Shown: positions 1-7,350, counted from the first letter of the stretch. The stretch: 9,932 nt of DNA from Candidatus Aminicenantota bacterium (GCA_023137075.1 JAGLQA010000484.1:1-9932); one strand, 5' to 3'. Notes: a model not told the origin generated them from the sequence alone. Made by a program: numbers and translations.

Positions 1-204
1 ATTGAACAGGATGCCGATGTAGTCATGTTTCTGCACCGGGAAGAGCAGGTGAACCAGGATACGGAGAAAAAGGGAGAGGCGGATTTGTTTGTTGCCAAAC
101 AGAGGAACGGGCCCACCGGTAAGGTCGTTCTGGCCTTTATGGCCAAGTACACCAAGTTCGGCAACTTAGAACACCGCGAATACGATGAAGAAGGCTATAT
201 GTAG
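1..204 (+). CDS. dnaB: Replicative DNA helicase DnaB, C-terminal fragment
   Basis: The reading frame is open from base 1 and ends at TAG 202-204, giving the last 67 residues of a longer protein cut by the window edge. The translation begins IEQDADVVMFLHRE and contains AKQRNGPTG. These are the hallmarks of the end of the RecA-like motor domain of DnaB: the strand carrying the QDADVV..HR segment, then the (K/N)xRNGPTG loop that carries the arginine finger reaching the neighbouring subunit's ATP site. DnaB is the hexameric helicase that unwinds DNA ahead of the replication fork. The tail after the motor core (ending EYDEEGYM) is acidic and somewhat longer than in many homologues. The next gene is convergent with a gap of 24 bases, and I see no good hairpin terminator in that gap. 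Family assignment is secure; the N-terminal domain and promoter lie outside the window. Confidence 0.95.
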   Translation: MEQDADVVMFLHREEQVNQDTEKKGEADLFVAKQRNGPTGKVVLAFMAKYTKFGNLEHREYDEEGYM

Positions 205-228
205 TAAGACCGAAGGAAATGCTCTTTT

Positions 229-1800
229 TCAGGGTATTTTTTTGAATTCTTCGGGTCGGATAGGGGTCAATTCGGCTTCCGCGCAATTTATAAATACCAG
301 GTTTTTTTTATAAGACGAACCTGTGGGGAATTCATAATCTTCGGGCGGTATTTTGACAATCTCTATCGTTACCCTGGAATCAGGATAAGCTGAAGTAAGC
401 GCCGACCGCAGGCCGTTCCGTAAGATATATACCCCTTTATAACTGTCGGGAAGATTAAAAAGAACCATTTTCCTCTCTTCCGGGCCGGAAGGTATAAAAT
501 CAGCCAACCCGTTGATTACCGAGCGGGTGATATTTCCCGCAATCAGCCAATCCCTGCTTCTCTTATTTACTTTGAGCAGGTCGGAGAGGGTTAAAACACC
601 GATAAGCAATACCACTAACAGGATAACCGGCCGCCGGGATTTCACTCTTTTTTTGAGCCGGGAATATCCACCCTGTAAAAGAAGTGCGAAAAAGATGAAA
701 AAAAATGCCGCGGGTAAATAATACAACCTGAGCGGGTAGAGGAAATGCCCCCCGAAGCGAAGATGATGGGATGAGACAAATATAAAGGGGCCCATGGAAA
801 TAAAAAACGCCAGGAAAGCGGCTTTCATTCTCTTATTGCCCTTAAAAAAAATATAAATGGAAAAGATGAGGATAATCGTACCGATAATCAAAGAAGCAAC
901 AAATTTTATATTTATGGGTAATGCCGGGGCGGGTAGGGCCAGGCCGGGGAAAAGATTCAGGATTTTCACATCAATATATATGAAAGGGAGATCATAAAAG
1001 GGATTAAATGTAAATAATGATAATACCAGGTGCCTGGCGTTTCGTAAATTGTGATAGCCTAAGGACAGCGTATTCTCGCTCACAGCCGCGGTCAATGAAC
1101 CCGCTTTAACGAGCAAAAATGCAAAGGTGACGAAAAGAAAGGGCAGCACGCGTTTAAGGGAGAAGAGAAGCCGGTTTTTTTCCACCTGCCCGTTTTCGAT
1201 ATAAAAAGCAGCGAAAAACAGCACAACGGGAAGCGTAACGGCATTTTCTTTCGTTAACAAGGCGAATATCATACAAATCACCGCCGGCACACAGTATTTT
1301 TTATTCAGCTTCGCCAGGTAGTTGATGAAGAAGTACAGGGTCAGCAAATAAAAGAGCGTTACCAACAGGGAGGTGATTGCCGAAATCCAGAATACGGCCT
1401 CGGATATTAAAAAATTAGCGGCAAACAGGACGCCACCGGTCAGGGCAAAATAATTGCCGGCGGCGAGTTTTTTAAGCAAAAGATAAACCAGGATTGCGTT
1501 CAAATAGTGGATAAGGAAAGAGAGTAAATGATAGGGGAATACATTCATACCGAATAATTTATGAAACGAATGGATAATTAAGTGGGGAACAGGGCGGAAA
1601 AATTCCACCGCCGGGGTCAACCATTTTGATGTCCCGGTTAGAAGATTAAAATCGTCCGATAAAAAAAAGCCGGAAAAAAAATTGTTGTAAGCGATTAATT
1701 CAACGAAGAAAATGAGAAAAAAATGACAAACAGTATTCGAGGTGAAGTTAGAGAACCAATCCCTGTCAACCGCCGGTTGTCCTGCCTGTATCGTAGTCAT
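229..1800 (-). CDS. Polytopic membrane glycosyltransferase, GT-C / GT39-like
   Basis: This 523-residue protein has about ten or more hydrophobic segments between residues 25 and 420 and a hydrophilic C-terminal part of roughly 100 residues. The first extracytoplasmic loop carries a DD pair (D49-D50, in FFLSDDFN) and is followed by FFRPV (R69-P70), then LLTKEN (K184-E185) further on. Acidic residues in the first loop and a K-E motif are typical of GT-C enzymes such as protein mannosyltransferases and TMTC-like proteins, which move a sugar from a polyprenyl-phosphate carrier to an acceptor outside the membrane. Acceptor and sugar cannot be told from sequence. The start is ATG at 1798-1800 with a weak GAGAT about 7 bases upstream. 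The sulfotransferase gene lies 105 bases upstream on the same strand, so the two may be co-transcribed. The enzyme class is inferred from topology and a few motifs; it could be a membrane protein of related fold but different activity. Confidence 0.75.
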   Translation of the reverse strand: MTTIQAGQPAVDRDWFSNFTSNTVCHFFLIFFVELIAYNNFFSGFFLSDDFNLLTGTSKWLTPAVEFFRPVPHLIIHSFHKLFGMNVFPYHLLSFLIHYLNAILVYLLLKKLAAGNYFALTGGVLFAANFLISEAVFWISAITSLLVTLFYLLTLYFFINYLAKLNKKYCVPAVICMIFALLTKENAVTLPVVLFFAAFYIENGQVEKNRLLFSLKRVLPFLFVTFAFLLVKAGSLTAAVSENTLSLGYHNLRNARHLVLSLFTFNPFYDLPFIYIDVKILNLFPGLALPAPALPINIKFVASLIIGTIILIFSIYIFFKGNKRMKAAFLAFFISMGPFIFVSSHHLRFGGHFLYPLRLYYLPAAFFFIFFALLLQGGYSRLKKRVKSRRPVILLVVLLIGVLTLSDLLKVNKRSRDWLIAGNITRSVINGLADFIPSGPEERKMVLFNLPDSYKGVYILRNGLRSALTSAYPDSRVTIEIVKIPPEDYEFPTGSSYKKNLVFINCAEAELTPIRPEEFKKIP

Positions 1801-1873
1801 CGCTATCTCAATTAAGCCATTACATGGCGGTAATGACTAACATGTTTGACATATTTTTCCCCACCGTTAGGTG

Positions 1874-1907
1874 TGCCGTTTTTCGCGCATTGCCTTGAAA
1901 AACGATT
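1874..1907. repeat. 34-bp imperfect dispersed repeat, copy A, with hairpin
   Basis: The segment matches 3046-3079 at 28 of 34 positions without gaps, including the exact core CCTTGAAAAACGA. Within it, CGTTTTTC (1877-1884) and GAAAAACG (1897-1904) form a perfect 8-bp inverted repeat around a 12-base loop. It overlaps the sulfotransferase stop codon (1906-1908) by two bases, so in the minus-strand transcript the hairpin lies directly after the coding sequence. No T-tract follows the stem, so it is a poor intrinsic terminator; it could be an RNA-stability or processing element. Function unknown. Confidence 0.55.
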
Positions 1908-2694
1908 AGCCTTTATATCGTGAATGCCATTCGTTGTTCGTCTCATATCCCAATTTGACCAGTAGTTTGTTCCATTTACCCTTTTCATGATTGACAAAAA
2001 ACTCGATTATTTCGTCGCTGAAGTGATTTTGCCAATCTCCCACTACCCCTTTGCGGAAAAAAGAGGTGCTGTCTTCTACGCCTCTTTTACGGCCTTTACT
2101 GACCTTCTCGAAATTTTGTGATTTTACTGTTTTTTTCAATTTTCGTTTATTATAACCCGGATTCAAATAGTTAAGTACTCCCTTCATAACTTTGAAAGGG
2201 TCTTTAAGCATGTCCTCATAGCTGATATGATAAGCGTCCGGATAGCCATGCCAGTTTTCAAGGAGTTTGTCGTCGTGAGTTCGTGCCATATAATATTTCA
2301 TCCGTTTTTTTAGATTCATTTCCTTTATCTCCGGCCAGCCCCCTTTTCCCCGCTCAAGACCGGCCAGGTAAAAAATGTTTGAAATAATGACATCCCTGGG
2401 ATCGCGGTAGATATTGATTACTTTTGCTTTGTCGCTGATCCTTTTCGTCGGTGGAAGAGAGTGGCTTTTAAAAAGCCTTCCGGGATATACCTGGTGTATA
2501 AACTCGTCGATATCCGGGTGGTTGAGTTTTAAAAGACGGGGATTATGGATGTTGGTCCTGAATTTTTCAGGTACTATCGAATATTCATACACACCGGTAT
2601 TTTTTAATATATTTATAATCCAGGTGCTGCCGACTTTATGAGCACTGGCGACGATTGCAATGTTCTGAAGTTTTTTCTTTGATCTCTTGATCAT
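1906..2694 (-). CDS. PAPS-dependent sulfotransferase (Sulfotransfer_1-like)
   Basis: From ATG at 2692-2694 this encodes 262 residues, a normal size for cytosolic-type sulfotransferases, which transfer sulfate from PAPS to hydroxyl or amino groups. In order I see the 5'-phosphosulfate loop AHKVGSTW (residues 18-25), FKSHSLP (75-81) with the likely catalytic region around K76 and H78, the 3'-phosphate-binding motif YRDPRDVIIS (96-105, with R97 and S105), YEDM (159-162), and RKGVVGDWQNHF (214-225), which matches the family's C-terminal RKGxxGDWxNHF PAPS-binding loop. All cofactor contacts are therefore present. A GTG at 2707-2709 would add five residues; neither start has a strong ribosome binding site, and ATG was preferred by codon. 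It precedes a GT-C glycosyltransferase on the same strand, which suggests that a glycan, lipid or surface polymer is the acceptor (inference). Confidence 0.88.
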   Translation of the reverse strand: MIKRSKKKLQNIAIVASAHKVGSTWIINILKNTGVYEYSIVPEKFRTNIHNPRLLKLNHPDIDEFIHQVYPGRLFKSHSLPPTKRISDKAKVINIYRDPRDVIISNIFYLAGLERGKGGWPEIKEMNLKKRMKYYMARTHDDKLLENWHGYPDAYHISYEDMLKDPFKVMKGVLNYLNPGYNKRKLKKTVKSQNFEKVSKGRKRGVEDSTSFFRKGVVGDWQNHFSDEIIEFFVNHEKGKWNKLLVKLGYETNNEWHSRYKG

Positions 2695-2728
2695 GCATCC
2701 GGGATTCACTATTTCAATTTGACATCAC

Positions 2729-2757
2729 ATTATAAACCGGATGGAAAAAACATGCAA
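2729..2757 (-). promoter_or_regulatory. Candidate promoter of the sulfotransferase gene
   Basis: On the minus strand a perfect TATAAT lies at 2729-2734, with TTGCAT at 2752-2757 seventeen bases upstream (TTG conserved, the rest poor). The predicted transcript start near 2722 leaves a leader of about 28 bases before ATG 2694. Its place just after the hairpin terminator of the upstream gene supports an independent transcription unit. This is sequence match only. Confidence 0.5.
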
Positions 2758-2761
2758 ATCG

Positions 2762-2782
2762 AAAAAACCGGAATACCGGTTT
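2762..2782 (-). terminator. Intrinsic terminator after the DUF6485-like gene
   Basis: Read on the minus strand, AAACCGG-TATT-CCGGTTT forms a 7-bp stem with a 4-base loop. The last three Ts of the stem run directly into three more (six Ts in all), which resembles a rho-independent terminator. It lies about 44 bases past the stop codon of the cysteine-rich gene and before the sulfotransferase promoter. The stem is short, so efficiency may be moderate. Confidence 0.55.
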
Positions 2783-2825
2783 AAAAAACTTTTGAGATAT
2801 CTCTTCGCCTTTATCCCGGGTTATT

Positions 2826-3017
2826 TTAACTGTTTTCGCTGATAAATTTCCGGAAAGAGCGGTCATAGGTTCGTTCTGCAGCCGCGGAGAAAAAGCAGGC
2901 CGGCAGTTCATTCATTGCCCGGTGGTAAGCAACGCATTCGCAGCATATCCCTTTTCTAGAACAGGGTTCATAGGTGCAATTACACCTGTCAAGATTCGTG
3001 CTTTTTTTACACTCCAT
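2826..3017 (-). CDS. Small cysteine-rich protein, DUF6485-like
   Basis: This is a 63-residue protein with eight cysteines (C3, C12, C14, C19, C25, C26, C28, C41), arranged as CxC-x4-C-x5-CCxC followed by a lone C in LPACFF. The pattern CNCTYEPCSRKGICCECVAYHR is what I remember of the DUF6485 family of small putative metal-binding proteins in anaerobic bacteria, whose function is not known. The cysteine spacing would suit zinc or an iron-sulfur cluster (inference). No signal peptide is seen, so it is probably cytoplasmic. The start is well supported: ATG at 3015-3017 has AGGAGG at 3021-3026, three bases upstream. It has its own strong-looking divergent promoter (3077-3105) and a hairpin terminator (2762-2782), so it is probably monocistronic. 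Confidence 0.85.
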   Translation of the reverse strand: MECKKSTNLDRCNCTYEPCSRKGICCECVAYHRAMNELPACFFSAAAERTYDRSFRKFISENS

Positions 3018-3045
3018 TATTCCTCCTGGTTTTTTTTATATTTTA

Positions 3046-3079
3046 TGCCATTTTTTGAGCAGTACCTTGAAAAACGACT
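3046..3079. repeat. 34-bp imperfect dispersed repeat, copy B
   Basis: This is the second copy of the repeat at 1874-1907 (28 of 34 identical, same orientation). Its TTTTT and AAAAA tracts can still pair, but the stem is weaker than in copy A. It covers the predicted -10 edge, the transcript start (near 3070) and the first part of the 5' leader of the minus-strand DUF6485-like gene, so it could affect that leader. It is not protein-coding. Confidence 0.5.
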
Positions 3080-3105
3080 ATATCATAGATAGCGAAATTT
3101 TTCAA
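3077..3105 (-). promoter_or_regulatory. Promoter of the DUF6485-like gene (divergent)
   Basis: On the minus strand, TTGAAA (3100-3105) is followed after exactly 17 bases by TATAGT (3077-3082), preceded by TGA to give an extended -10 (TGATATAGT). Each hexamer matches 5 of 6 consensus bases. The predicted start near 3070 gives a leader of about 53 bases. The -35 box lies two bases from the -35 box of the oppositely directed acylase promoter. Confidence 0.65.
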
Positions 3106-3107
3106 TA

Positions 3108-3136
3108 TTGACATCATTCTAAAAAGAAGTTATCAT
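3108..3136 (+). promoter_or_regulatory. Promoter of the penicillin-acylase-family gene, possibly leaderless
   Basis: A perfect TTGACA (3108-3113) is followed after 17 bases by TATCAT (3131-3136, 5 of 6 to consensus). Transcription should begin 6-8 bases after the -10 box, at about 3142-3144, which is the ATG itself. The -10 box is part of a 10-bp palindrome TATCATGATA (3131-3140). No Shine-Dalgarno sequence lies at normal distance before the ATG; AGAAG at 3124-3128 is too far and would lie upstream of the transcript start. Confidence 0.65.
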
Positions 3137-3141
3137 GATAT

Positions 3142-5556
3142 ATGGAAAAACAAACCCGGTCCCGGAAACCGGGAAAATTAAAAAAAATACTTATTATTTC
3201 GTTTATTATTTTGGTTTTGATTCTTTCGGGCGCCTACCTGTACCTGAGACATACTTTGCCTGAAACCGAAGGCAGTTTTAGGGTCCAGGGCATCGGCGAA
3301 AAGGTGAGGATAACCCGGAACAACTGGGGCGTCCCCTTTATAGATACAAAACATATCGAAGATCTCTTTTTTGCCGTCGGTTTGGTCCATGCCCAGGATC
3401 GACTCTTCCAGATGGACCTGATGCGGCGGCTGTCTACCGGTAGGTTGGCGGAAATATTCGGCCAACGGGCCCTCGAAACGGACCGGTATCATAAGGGCCT
3501 GTTGATCGAAGAATCTATCGAAAAATCACTAACCCGGATAGACCCGGAGATAAATAAGCTGATGCAAAATTACTGCCGGGGTGTCAATTATTTCATCCGT
3601 CAGCAAACACTGCCTCCTGAATTCCTGCTGCTGGGTTACCAACCCGGTGAGTGGCAGCCGAAAGACATATTGAGTATTTTCAAACGCATGGAAATTATCC
3701 TGTCTGCTTCCGGCTCGGAACTATATAACCTGAGATTGGTGCAGGCGTTGGGGAAAGAAAAAGCAAAAACCTTGATATATGGCACCTGGGGTTCTACCAT
3801 TGTAAACGAAGAAGAATACAAAAGAAATTCCGGGGGCGGCCGGTTACGCAGCGACACTGCCGGCAGGGTGGTTTTTAACTCCTTCCAAAATCCAGTCCTG
3901 CGGCAGTTGCTGTTTAATGAAATTAGCTTAAGGGAAAATAGTATCGGCAGCAACAACTGGGTTATCTCCGGTGAAAAAACCGTCTCAGGGTTGCCCCTGC
4001 TGGCAAACGATCCCCACCTCTCCAATATTTTCCCCTCCTATTTTTACCAGGTTTACGGTAAAGCCGGGGATTTTGAAATGTCAGGCAATACCCTGCCCGG
4101 GGTTCCGCTTATCATCATCGGCAGAAATAAATATTTAGGTTGGGGGTTAACCAATGTGGGCACCGATGTCATAGATTATTTTATCTTGAAGCTCAACCCT
4201 GAGAATAAGAACCAATATGAATGGGAAGGCGAGTGGCGGAATTTTGACATTATCGAAAAAAGGATCAAAGTAAAAGACAAAGAGGATGATATCCTGGGGG
4301 TGAAAATTTCCCATTTAGGGCCGGTGCAGGAAGAAGATGGTGAAATATTGGCCCGGCACTCTATCGGGGAATATCCCTCCACTATTATTAATGCCTTCTA
4401 TCAAATGAATTTCGCGAAAAATGTCGCGGAATTTACCGCGGGCTTACGAAAATTCTCTTCTCCCGCGCAGAATGTTGTGTTTGCCGACCGGGAAGGCAAT
4501 ATCGGCTATTATCCCACCGGGAGCATTCCCAGACGTAGAAAAGGAAGCGGCGAACTGCCCCAGGTTGCCGTGAAAGATGCCGATACCTGGGACGGTTTTG
4601 TTCCCGAAGCGGAAAAACCCTTCCTGTTTAACCCGGAAAAAGGTTATATTGCCACTGCCAATAACCCGGTGCTGCCCGAAGGCTGCCTGCCCCTGTTTGT
4701 CCGGAGCCAGGCCCCCTCTTTCCGGGCAGACCGTATTGCTGAGCTTATCGAAGCAAAAGACAAGATAGCGATGGCCGATATCGAAACCATGCAGACGGAC
4801 TCCCTGCTTAAGAGCGCGCAATTCCTGGTAAACAGGATACGGGATTTTAAGTTCGCGTCGCAGGGAGCGGCCTTTGTGCACGATCAACTAAGAAAATGGG
4901 ATTTTAAATCGGATTCCGGTATCTCACCCTTCCTTTTCTACCGGTTCAGATCCCACCTGGCTTTGAATATTTTTAAGGACGATATGGGATCTCCCAATAA
5001 CCGGAACCTAATCTCCACTTCCTGGACGTACCGGGTAATGGATTATCCCCAGGGAAATATGAACGAAGAGGATTTCGCTTCCTGGGTAGATGACCGGACC
5101 ACTGCCGGGAAAGAGGACTTCCGGGAAATCGTCCGCCGGAGCCTGATTGACACCTATAAGGAGTATGCCGAAAGATCGAAAAAGGAGGATTTGACGTGGC
5201 GGAAGCTGCACACCTTGACCTACTCGCACCCCTTAGGCGCCGTCCCTTTGTTAAAGGTTTTATTGAACCGGGGGCCTTATCCTATGCCCGGCGGTACGGG
5301 GTGTATCCTGACTGCCGGTTTCCGGGGGAAGGGTGACTTCAGGGTCAGCCATCTTGCCACCTTCAGGATGATTATCGATTTTTCGGATTTCGCGAACTCC
5401 CTGCTGGTTAATTCCTCTGGCCAGAGCGGTCATTTTATGAGTCCCCATTACGATGACCAGGTCGGTCTGTACGTTAATCTTAAATACCGCAAGATGGAAC
5501 ATTTTTCCGGTGACAGCGAAACACTGCTGCTGGTTCCTCAAGAAACCCGGGATTAG
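3142..5556 (+). CDS. Penicillin acylase family protein (peptidase S45, Ntn hydrolase)
   Basis: This 804-residue protein has the full S45 precursor layout. A basic N-terminus is followed by a membrane segment at about residues 16-35, so the enzyme is probably anchored in, or exported across, the cytoplasmic membrane. The alpha-chain signature NNWGVPFID...DLFFAVGLVHAQDRLFQMDL is at about residues 56-95. The expected autocleavage site is G269-S270 in SIGSNNW; S270 would become the N-terminal nucleophile of the beta chain. ANDPHLS, EGNIGYYPTG, IATANNPV (N507/N508, the oxyanion Asn region) and the C-terminal GQSGHFMSPHYDDQ block follow in family order. S45 enzymes hydrolyse amide bonds of acylated substrates such as beta-lactams or acyl-homoserine lactones; the substrate here is unknown. 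ATG 3142 is the only start that keeps the basic N-terminus, yet it lacks a ribosome binding site. The gene is convergent with the ABC gene, with seven bases between stops. Confidence 0.93.
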   Translation: MEKQTRSRKPGKLKKILIISFIILVLILSGAYLYLRHTLPETEGSFRVQGIGEKVRITRNNWGVPFIDTKHIEDLFFAVGLVHAQDRLFQMDLMRRLSTGRLAEIFGQRALETDRYHKGLLIEESIEKSLTRIDPEINKLMQNYCRGVNYFIRQQTLPPEFLLLGYQPGEWQPKDILSIFKRMEIILSASGSELYNLRLVQALGKEKAKTLIYGTWGSTIVNEEEYKRNSGGGRLRSDTAGRVVFNSFQNPVLRQLLFNEISLRENSIGSNNWVISGEKTVSGLPLLANDPHLSNIFPSYFYQVYGKAGDFEMSGNTLPGVPLIIIGRNKYLGWGLTNVGTDVIDYFILKLNPENKNQYEWEGEWRNFDIIEKRIKVKDKEDDILGVKISHLGPVQEEDGEILARHSIGEYPSTIINAFYQMNFAKNVAEFTAGLRKFSSPAQNVVFADREGNIGYYPTGSIPRRRKGSGELPQVAVKDADTWDGFVPEAEKPFLFNPEKGYIATANNPVLPEGCLPLFVRSQAPSFRADRIAELIEAKDKIAMADIETMQTDSLLKSAQFLVNRIRDFKFASQGAAFVHDQLRKWDFKSDSGISPFLFYRFRSHLALNIFKDDMGSPNNRNLISTSWTYRVMDYPQGNMNEEDFASWVDDRTTAGKEDFREIVRRSLIDTYKEYAERSKKEDLTWRKLHTLTYSHPLGAVPLLKVLLNRGPYPMPGGTGCILTAGFRGKGDFRVSHLATFRMIIDFSDFANSLLVNSSGQSGHFMSPHYDDQVGLYVNLKYRKMEHFSGDSETLLLVPQETRD

Positions 5557-5563
5557 TAGTACA

Positions 5564-7249
5564 TCAGACGAAAATTTTTTTCCAGCCTTTCCCTTCTACC
5601 TGGCGGTGGGTTACACGTATGATGATTTTGTCACCGAATTTTTCCTCTATTTTTTTTAATAACTCTTCTTCCGTTTCCCTGTCAAGGCTCGACGTTCCTT
5701 CATCCAGGATAATCACCTCCGGGTTTTTCACCAGGGCTCTGACCAACGCAATGCGCTGTCTTTCCCCACCGGAAAAGTTGGCCCCTTTTTCCGAAATCTC
5801 CTGGTAAAGGCCATTTTCAAAATCCGTTACCCGTTTATGCAGGCTGCACTCTTTCAGCAGTTTGTGTAATTCCATGTCGCTAATATCCCGGTTTCCCAGG
5901 ACAATGTTATCCTTAATTGTTTTATTAAACAGGAAAACATTCTGGGATATATAGCCCACCTGTTCTCTTAATTTTTTAAGATCGATCTCCTGCAAGGCGG
6001 TGCCGTTGTATTCTATTTCTCCCTGTGTGGGGCGATACAGGCCGAGAAGCAGTTTGATCAGCGTCGATTTCCCACTGCCCGATTCTCCCTCGATCAACAC
6101 TTTTTCACCCCTATTGATGGTGAAATCCAGGTTTTTAATAACACCGTCCCCGCTGTTGTAATAGAAACCCAGGTTTTTGGCTTCGATTTTATCTATCCTG
6201 TCTATCCGGGTGCTGCCGCTGTCCTCGGGAAGAATATCCAGTAATTCTTTTACCCGGCCGTAGCTCCGTTTGGCGAAGTCAAAAAATATACTCAGGGAAC
6301 CCATGTTTCTTATGGGTGCATATACGGACACTAAATATGCCGAGAAGGCCATATACCCCCCTAAGGTCAGGTTCCCTAAAATTACTTCCCTGATACCGAA
6401 AAAGAGTAATAACACCTCGCCGATATGGACGATGAGACTCACGACATTGTTGTACTTAGCCAGGACCAGGTTTCTCCTGACTTCGATTTGTTGAAATCCC
6501 ATTAGTCCGACTTCGGTTCGTTTTATACCTTCATCTTCCTTAGAGAAACTTTTTAAGACTTCGATACCCTGTAAGGTGTCGGACAATTCCTTTTCTAACC
6601 GTGCATTCTCTTCCAGTATTTTTTCATTTACTTCTTTTATATGCGGCTTTGAACTCAAAATTTTAAATATTAGAAAGGGGAGGATGCAGATGGAAATGAG
6701 AGTCAATTTAACATTGAGGGTCAACAATATAATGAACACCCCGAAGAATTTCACAAAATCCATGATAGCCATAACCAGGCCGGCGGAGAAAATGTAACTC
6801 AGCCCGGCCACATCCCCCCGGATTCGGCCCATAAGATAGCCCGAATGGTTTTTGTCGAAGAATTCCATGGGATAGTAGAATACTTTTTTAAGCAGGTTCA
6901 CCTGGATGTCCAGGATGCTCTCCTTCTGGAATTTAAAAAAAGTGATTTCATTCAGGTAGGAAAACAGCCTCTGCAAGAGGATCAATCCCAGGAAGGAGAT
7001 GGTCAGGAGCAGCAATTTATCGTAATTTTTTTTGATTACCACGTCATCCACGGCCCACTTGGAAAAAAGCGGGTAAGCAAAGGATATAACCGTTGACACA
7101 AAGAGAAAGGACATAGGTAAAATGCCTTTTTTCCAGTAAGGCGCGATAAATTTGAATATGTCTTTGAGGGTATTCTCTTTTTTGGCAGTGACAGCCGCTG
7201 CCTGCTCTTCAGCGGCCGGGCGTATGGTTTTTTTTTCTTCCGGTTCCAT
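5564..7249 (-). CDS. ABC exporter half-transporter (membrane domain fused to ATPase)
   Basis: This 561-residue protein has a transmembrane domain at about residues 40-325 (six predicted helices) followed by a nucleotide-binding domain. Visible motifs are the A-loop tyrosine (Y363/Y364), Walker A GESGSGKST (388-396), Q-loop Q436, signature SGGERQ (493-498), Walker B VIILDE (512-517, catalytic E517), D-loop SSLD (520-523) and H-loop H548. It is thus catalytically complete and should work as a dimer exporting lipid, peptide or drug-like substrates; no substrate can be named. Only 13 residues follow the H-loop histidine (ending GWKKIFV), whereas relatives usually continue about 40-50 residues, so the C-terminus is short. 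The stop codon lies next to the convergent acylase gene. ATG at 7247-7249 has only a weak AGG upstream; an extended -10 promoter lies at 7275-7283. Confidence 0.92.
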   Translation of the reverse strand: MEPEEKKTIRPAAEEQAAAVTAKKENTLKDIFKFIAPYWKKGILPMSFLFVSTVISFAYPLFSKWAVDDVVIKKNYDKLLLLTISFLGLILLQRLFSYLNEITFFKFQKESILDIQVNLLKKVFYYPMEFFDKNHSGYLMGRIRGDVAGLSYIFSAGLVMAIMDFVKFFGVFIILLTLNVKLTLISICILPFLIFKILSSKPHIKEVNEKILEENARLEKELSDTLQGIEVLKSFSKEDEGIKRTEVGLMGFQQIEVRRNLVLAKYNNVVSLIVHIGEVLLLFFGIREVILGNLTLGGYMAFSAYLVSVYAPIRNMGSLSIFFDFAKRSYGRVKELLDILPEDSGSTRIDRIDKIEAKNLGFYYNSGDGVIKNLDFTINRGEKVLIEGESGSGKSTLIKLLLGLYRPTQGEIEYNGTALQEIDLKKLREQVGYISQNVFLFNKTIKDNIVLGNRDISDMELHKLLKECSLHKRVTDFENGLYQEISEKGANFSGGERQRIALVRALVKNPEVIILDEGTSSLDRETEEELLKKIEEKFGDKIIIRVTHRQVEGKGWKKIFV

Positions 7250-7274
7250 TTTTTAATTACCTATATATTAGTCT

Positions 7275-7283
7275 ATTATACCA
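7275..7283 (-). promoter_or_regulatory. Extended -10 promoter of the ABC exporter gene
   Basis: On the minus strand TGGTATAAT provides a perfect -10 hexamer (7275-7280) with the extended TGn element (7281-7283). No convincing -35 box lies 17 bases upstream, as is common for extended -10 promoters. The predicted start near 7268 leaves about 19 bases of leader before ATG 7249. Confidence 0.6.
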
Positions 7284-7350
7284 TCAATGCCCTAAATCCG
7301 CCACATGGTTCTTAAACCCAGATCAACCGCCTAACAAGAAAAAACGGAAA

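Noticed and set aside
1818..1835. CATTAC/GTAATG 6-bp hairpin before the glycosyltransferase gene
   Set aside because: It is short and AT-rich, with no flanking context suggesting a riboswitch, operator or terminator.
2714..2911. 65-codon minus-strand frame overlapping the DUF6485-like gene
   Set aside because: It covers the hairpin terminator and the sulfotransferase promoter region and overlaps a gene with clear family features in another frame.
3120..3133. 14-base identity TAAAAAGAAGTTAT between the acylase promoter and the minus strand at 8714-8727
   Set aside because: An AT-rich 14-mer match is expected by chance in a window of this size when both strands are compared.
3178..5541. Several minus-strand frames of 68-147 codons opposite the acylase gene
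   Set aside because: All are antisense shadows of a gene with a full set of S45 motifs.
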